Source: Ascarosepion bandense
Taxonomy: Eukaryota > Mollusca > Cephalopoda > Sepiida > Sepiidae
Direction of reading: 5' to 3'
NCBI GenBank assembly: GCA_037127315.1
Contig: JBBBDQ010001939.1
Location: 334,501 to 398,500, forward strand
Length of the DNA: 64,000 nucleotides
Of this stretch, positions 59,565-64,000 are shown in pieces; within the stretch, counting starts at the first letter, position 1; every line of letters starts with the position of its first letter. The position numbers were made by a program, and so were the translations under genes. The notes below the pieces were generated by a model. The model saw only the letters and a program-made list of their open reading frames with translations. It was not told the origin of the DNA and did no database searches.

Positions 59565-59680
59565 TCATGACTATATAACAGTAAAACACTGGTTCTCATC
59601 TACTCATCAAATTTAAGCAAGGTTGAGTCTGATCAGTACCTAAATGGGTAACCACTAATACCAGGTGCTGACATCTTGGA
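59565..59680 (+). ncRNA. 5S rRNA-like sequence (5S-derived SINE head or pseudogene)
   Basis: gcaaggttgagtctgatcag, tacctaaatgggtaaccact and aataccaggtgctgacatct follow the 5S rRNA 3' half, including the region of the internal A box, intermediate element and C box of its promoter. Upstream, actatataacagtaaaacac and tggttctcatctactcatc align with the 5' half in order. Length is close to 5S (about 115). Several substitutions, so not a functional 5S gene. It joins directly to a SINE-like unit. Confidence 0.75.
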
Positions 59681-59830
59681 TGCATGAGTAATGTAATAGA
59701 TAATAGCTCTAAATTGGAGATCCAAATTACAATCTTGTCAGGTTTGTTATATTCATTTATGCACGAACAACTTTGGGAAAGGTATGAATCCACTTCTCCC
59801 CCACCCCATGGGTTAAATAGTAGGACTTGC
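59681..59830 (+). repeat. tRNA-headed SINE segment joined to the 5S unit
   Basis: gtaatgtaatagataatagc (A box like) and atcttgtcaggtttgttat (B box like, decayed) are followed by gcacgaacaactttgggaaa, ggtatgaatccacttctccc and catgggttaaatagtagga. This is the SINE A body in the same order as 62686-62996. It stops near 59830. Confidence 0.65.
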
Positions 59831-60610
59831 ATCAGTAAATCATTATTATTTGAAAAAAAATTCTTCCAACCTAAAAATATATTTTCTAACTTTAAATAGT
59901 ATGTAAATGGTTGATAAGCGGTAAAAAAGAAATCAATTTTAAAGTTAAAGCCCATAGCACTTTATATTTCCATTATGCACACCAAGCATTGAACACCATT
60001 GTAGTGCATGGTTTACATTGTAATGCTTAAGCACATCATGCTCAGAAAATTGCTCTAGTAATCACTCCTTTCTAAACAGAATCCTTGAAAAGCCAAAAAA
60101 AGAAATCGTCATGTGTGAAGAGAATCACACCATATTGTAAAGTCTTGTAGATGAATGAAATACAACGTTAGCTGTAACAGCCTAATATTGAAAGGAGGTG
60201 GCAGGGTGATACTCAGAAGATGTGTGCTGAATATCTACAGCACAATATCCATGCTAATGGATATGAATACAAATAAGACAAACACCAGAAGACAGAACAA
60301 CAAATAGTAGAAGAGAGGAGAGGTTAAGTTGCTAGAGACACAAAGCATAGTCAGATGCTAATTGTCAATGACACTCCAAAATCCCAGACTGCTGTCTTTA
60401 TCTTTATAGCTACCTTGGCCCACAAATCATTCCATTCTTGAGAATGCCATACATTTTGTATATTGCTAGTTGTTCTTTCATTGTGAAAGAGATATCCAGT
60501 GTGTGTTCCATCCCTGAAATATTTTTTCTTTCTCTAATATGAGTGTTCCATCCTTGAATTTTATGTATTCTGTCAATGAGTAACCTAAATGCATGAAACA
60601 AAAAAATTTT
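59830..60610. other. AT-rich noncoding DNA
   Basis: A minus-strand open frame (60410-60697) runs through the TA repeat; it has no known motif. Confidence 0.4.
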
Positions 60611-60611
60611 A

Positions 60612-60616
<5 letters not shown>

Positions 60617-60660
<44 letters not shown>
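60617..60660 (+). repeat. (TA)n microsatellite
   Basis: About 20 TA units. Confidence 0.95.
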
Positions 60661-60664
<4 letters not shown>

Positions 60665-60759
60665 GTTTTGATCTGAGAAAGTGATACATTGAAACAAATA
60701 TTTAAAAAATATTTACATTTACAAAAAAATTGTTGAAAATTGAAGTCAAGAAAAAATTA

Positions 60760-61040
60760 TCTTAGTTGACCTTTTTAAACAAATAAATAGATCACCATTT
60801 AGCTCTATCCAAGTAATTTAAAATGGTATATAATTTAGTCTTGAAGGAGGAAAAAACTTTGTTAGTATTTTCAAGAATTCACTTATTTTTAGAAAGGGTC
60901 ATGTTCCAGGAACTTTTTGACATAGATGTAAAATAGGTATAATTCAATTTCTATCATAAAGCTCTATAAGTGTACCAAATTTTAAAAAAATATCTAATGG
61001 TCAGACCCTTGTTGATTCGACATGGAATAACTCCATATTA
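60760..61040 (+). repeat. Dispersed repeat family R, copy 3
   Basis: Same orientation as copy 2 (27520-27800), inverse to copy 1. Shared blocks: aataaatagatcaccattta, gatgtaaaataggtataatt, gctctataagtgtac, ggtcagacccttgtt. Confidence 0.7.
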
Positions 61041-61329
61041 TAGATACATGGCAATAAACATAAACAAATGTCATCCAAGAGACATATATACATGCTTTTT
61101 CTTTAGTTAGAAATTTTACTTGAGTTAGATTGTAGGCTTTTAAGAAGCCTGATGGTCATTTTAGAGAACTACTATGCATGTTAGACCTGATGCATCTATG
61201 CTGCTTTGATGTTGGTAACAGTGCTCAAAAGAATATTTCTACTCTTGTATACTAGGTTATGGAAAGCTATATACAACACTCTCTAAAATCATTACTTTTT
61301 TAGGACAGCACAGTTCACTTTTTCATTAT

Positions 61330-61546
61330 CTGTCAATTACCAAGACTTCGTGTGAAATATGGTAGAATGATTTCTTATTGCTTTCTTCAGTTTTGAAGCC
61401 AGTTGTCCTTTTCTGAGACTGGTTGCCATCTAAGACTACAGAGCCTAGTTTATTCTATTTAACTTATATCTGTATTGAGAAGATAAGAGGAATTTATGCC
61501 TTTCTCAAGGGCAATGGTATGAAAGTGAACACAACAGACGAGCCTA

Positions 61547-61548
<2 letters not shown>
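61330..61548 (-). repeat. SINE subfamily B copy
   Basis: In inverse orientation: tgatttcttattgctttctt, agttttgaagccagttgtcc, gagactggttgccatctaag, tctcaagggcaatggtatga, then aacacaacagacgagcctag. The head is cut off by the TA repeat at 61548. Confidence 0.75.
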
Positions 61549-61589
<41 letters not shown>

Positions 61590-61590
61590 G
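61548..61590 (+). repeat. (TA)n(CA)n microsatellite
   Basis: About 16 TA and 5 CA units. Confidence 0.95.
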
Positions 61591-61599
61591 TGTAGCACA

Positions 61600-62150
61600 G
61601 TTAAATCTGGGGTTTTAAAGTGACAACAGCTCTGTGATGTCAGAATATGGCAAGGTTTGGAGACCACTATTAGAAAGTACTACACTTCAGTAGCTGCCTG
61701 GCCATTGGCACACCTTTAGAAAACAATCATCAATCTGCTGTTGTGGAGAGCCTTCATGCCAACCACAAAGTCTTTAATGTAGGAAATCATTAAACAGTTT
61801 AAATACCCTTAAACCATGGACTACACCTTGCTAAGCATATGGAGCCCTCAGACAATAAGGACAATTTCAGGCCAGAACACTTGACTCATAAGTGCTCTGG
61901 TGTCACCAGGGCCTGAGTTCATTGCCAGGGTTGTCAAGCAGAACTCCCTGCAAAAGCATGCAGAAAATTACCAAAGAAATGTGCACCAATAGAAAAAAAA
62001 TCTGGTGTATTCTCAAGGATGAATTAATTTATAAATCTTATATGCTCATCATGTCACTGGTTGCCTCACTTACCTACTCCCCCCCCACACACACACACAC
62101 ATTATTACCAGACTGCAATCCTCTGAATATTTTGTGTGAAGCATTACATT
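61600..62150. other. Unassigned segment
   Basis: Composition is less AT-biased than its neighbours. It contains a C run with (CA)n at 62082-62101. I found no motif on either strand. Confidence 0.35.
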
Positions 62151-62683
62151 AAGCTTTTTTTGTTAGAAAGGACAATAAAAGAACAGGATTTAAGAAGGTA
62201 GAAGGCAGCAACAGACATGTGGCCATAATATTCAATGAATGGTAGATTTATAACTGTAAGATGGATTCTGGTGAGAAAAATTGTCTAGAAACACACAGGG
62301 AACCAATTTTTCTAGCAGCTAACCTAGCAATTGATTCCTTAGTCATTCAACTTTGTGTCTATAGAAAACATTAGCAACAGCCATGCTGATGAATGAAAAA
62401 ATGGTTCTCCAAAACAATTAAGAGAGCAGCTTCATTTGAAGGTGTTAAGATTAACAAGCCAATTCTTGAACAGTTAACAGATTGAAGGTCATTTTTTTAA
62501 AATTAGCTGCCAATTTGACCTCATCAAAGCTTACCACTGAGGCAAGAGTAAATAGTTGTTATCATCATCATAGATACCAGGTCAATAACAGATGACCTCA
62601 GGAAGTTTGTTGGTGAAAATTAGGAACAAAGTAGGTCCAAGGATAGAACCTTTAGGGATGCCTGCATTAATGTAAAAAAAATT
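62150..62683 (-). pseudogene. CR1-like LINE reverse transcriptase fragment
   Basis: Minus strand: NAGIPKGSILGPTLFLIF (about 62670-62617) is the classic RT motif B region, followed by LPEVIC and a YDDDN box near 62570-62555 in place of YADD. Then LENDLQSV (about 62490) and, after a gap, SIARLAARKIGSLC (about 62340-62300) with QFFSPESIL. This order is that of CR1-like RTs. Stops and frameshifts throughout. Its 5' side ends at the SINE at 62686. Confidence 0.75.
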
Positions 62684-62685
62684 TA

Positions 62686-62998
62686 AAGTGATGTGCATTG
62701 TGGTGCAGTGAATATCAGCTCAGAACGAGATCCAAAAGTCAAGTTTGAATTCCAGTTAAATTCATTGCATTCACATACATGCAAATACCCTTGGGATATG
62801 TATGAATCTGTTGCTTCTCTCTCCAGCAAGTGAATTAAATATCAGTAGATTTAGTGCTAGAGCCTTGGTTGGCAACCAGTCTACAGAAAATGATGACAAC
62901 CTACTGCAGGGAAATCTTCTACCCAGTCAGTCATGTCTCTTTTGAGACCTGATTGCCCAAATGCATATCACATATGGCACTTAACCAACATTCTTCAT
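62686..62998 (+). repeat. SINE subfamily A, full length
   Basis: Head gtgatgtgcattgtggtgca with A box and B box (aagtttgaattccag, 62740-62754). Body: cttgggatatgtatgaatct, gagccttggttggcaaccag. 3' hairpin catgtctcttttgagacctg (62932-62951), end atggcacttaac. It is the only full-length plus-strand copy here. Confidence 0.85.
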
Positions 62999-63034
62999 TG
63001 TACACCATTCTAGATCTTTAAGTAGAATGTAAAT

Positions 63035-63416
63035 TACCAGCCATAATTTGTTAGGCCACTTCAGTTTTTTTGTTTTTTTTTAAAGAAATGACTTATTTCA
63101 TACTTTTTTTAGTATTTATTGCCAAATGAAAATAGATTGGTTCTTTTGTTTGCAAAATTTTATACGGCAAGGAAGCAAAGATGAACTTGTCCAAATCATC
63201 CTAAATTTTCTTCATTCTTTCATTGATGAAACTGCAATATAGGTAATTATTGAATATTTATAAATTCATTTGATGCACATGTTATTGTGCAATATTAACA
63301 AAAGAATCATTCTTTTTTTTCATTTGCAATTATTCACTTGGCAATGAATACTAAAATATAGTATGAAATACATCTTTTTTTAAAACCCTGGGGTGGCCTA
63401 ATAATTATGGCTGGTA
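63035..63416. repeat. Small TIR element (MITE), 382 bases
   Basis: taccagccataatttgttag (63035-63054) is inverse to taataattatggctggta (about 63399-63416). The inverted match extends about 95 bases each side (ggccactt/ggtggcc, atttcatac/gtatgaaat, tagtattta/aatacta). Both ends coincide with TA, as in Tc1/mariner-derived MITEs. No coding sequence. Confidence 0.8.
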
Positions 63417-63419
63417 GTG

Positions 63420-63925
63420 TATATGAAATAAACTTTTGATGTATCCTGATATATAAGCTTAAAAAAAAAAAAAAAATTAATGATATATGTAAAATAAATT
63501 GAGGGATTTTCTTTCATGCATCTTCATACTTACCAAAATCATTGAGAAATTTATATTGTCATTTTTGTTTCTTTATATTAGCAAATCACTTTTATTAGGT
63601 GATTTATTATATAGTAAATTTTAATACTTGTATTAGTAGGTATATTAAAATCTATAAAATTCTCTCACCTTTGAAAAAAAATTGTCCTTTTGTGAGTGCA
63701 TTATAAAAACATTAGTAATTATGAATATTATTCGTTGTATTTTAAATTATTGGCAATTGCATTTGTTGCTATAAAAATTATTTTTTCTCATTGTTATTAT
63801 TACTATGACCATTGTCTTCTTCACTGAATACTTATAAATGTCCAATTAAAAATTATATATGATTTTCTTAATTTATCATCATCCACCTCTACTACAATTG
63901 CACAGTTACATGAAGGTCAGGTCAA
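63420..63925. other. AT-rich noncoding DNA
   Basis: A run at 63461-63476; nothing else recognised. Confidence 0.5.
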
Positions 63926-63927
63926 AT

Positions 63928-63940
63928 TTTTTATATATGG

Positions 63941-63984
<44 letters not shown>

Positions 63985-63990
63985 CCATTC
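63928..63990 (+). repeat. (TA)n microsatellite with palindromic flanks
   Basis: tggatta and taatcca flank about 20 TA units, so the whole block is self-complementary. Confidence 0.9.
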
Positions 63991-64000
63991 ATTATAAATT

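Noticed and set aside
59565..59680. Functional 5S rRNA gene
   Set aside because: Too many substitutions and no T-run terminator directly after the end; it continues into a SINE body.
1..64000. A host protein-coding gene
   Set aside because: Every open frame of reasonable length either falls on a transposon motif, is a shadow of one, or lacks any known domain. No exon with clear splice sites and coding bias was found.
1..64000. CRISPR array or bacterial defence system
   Set aside because: No regularly spaced direct repeats with unique spacers, no operon structure and no bacterial genes.

Overview
This is a 64 kb stretch of AT-rich animal genomic DNA with no intact host protein-coding gene that I can recognise. 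The dense load of non-LTR retrotransposons, mariner elements, Penelope-like fragments and (TA)n/(GT)n microsatellites points to an invertebrate. The repeated tRNA-headed SINE and the LINE tail ending in a (GAT)n run look like those I associate with cephalopod, especially octopus, genomes. That assignment is inference from repeat style, not from a host gene.

Layout. 1-2.14 kb: decayed Ty3/gypsy-type LTR retroelement on the minus strand (gag, protease, internally deleted reverse transcriptase). 2.49-2.9 kb: 3' end of a Tc1/mariner-superfamily transposase. 3.6-4.1 kb: end of an RTE-type LINE. 5.3 kb: SINE head. 5.9-12.1 kb: nearly complete but dead jockey/I-type LINE (ORF1 with zinc knuckles, endonuclease, RT, RNase H) on the minus strand, with a 1.28 kb mariner inserted in its RNase H region. 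12.8-29.6 kb: CR1-like LINE 3' ends, SINEs, two Penelope-like fragments (18.3 and 26.6-27.4 kb), an inverted pair of LINE-tail elements, and many (TA)n tracts. 29.9-32.6 kb: dead RTE-type LINE on the plus strand. 32.6-53 kb: long, mostly repeat-poor, AT-rich and homopolymer-rich DNA holding a foldback element split by a SINE (40.6-41.5 kb), a perfect 132 bp spacerless palindrome (45.1 kb), and a candidate conserved noncoding block (44.56-44.76 kb). 53-64 kb: more SINEs, a second mariner split by a promoter-bearing insertion (54.2-56.2 kb), a third mariner fragment, a 5S-rRNA-like unit fused to a SINE head (59.6 kb), a CR1 fragment and a small TIR element (63.0-63.4 kb).

There is no gene network here. 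The relations are parasitic and historical: elements nested in elements, SINEs sharing a core with different 3' ends, LINE tails shared by unrelated bodies. The points most worth checking are the 5S/tRNA composite SINE, compensatory changes in a SINE hairpin, the hammerhead-like arms of the Penelope-like element, the palindrome at 45.1 kb, and the insertion carrying a TATA box and two ZNF143/Staf-like motifs. The window could be intronic or intergenic; nothing in it decides between the two.
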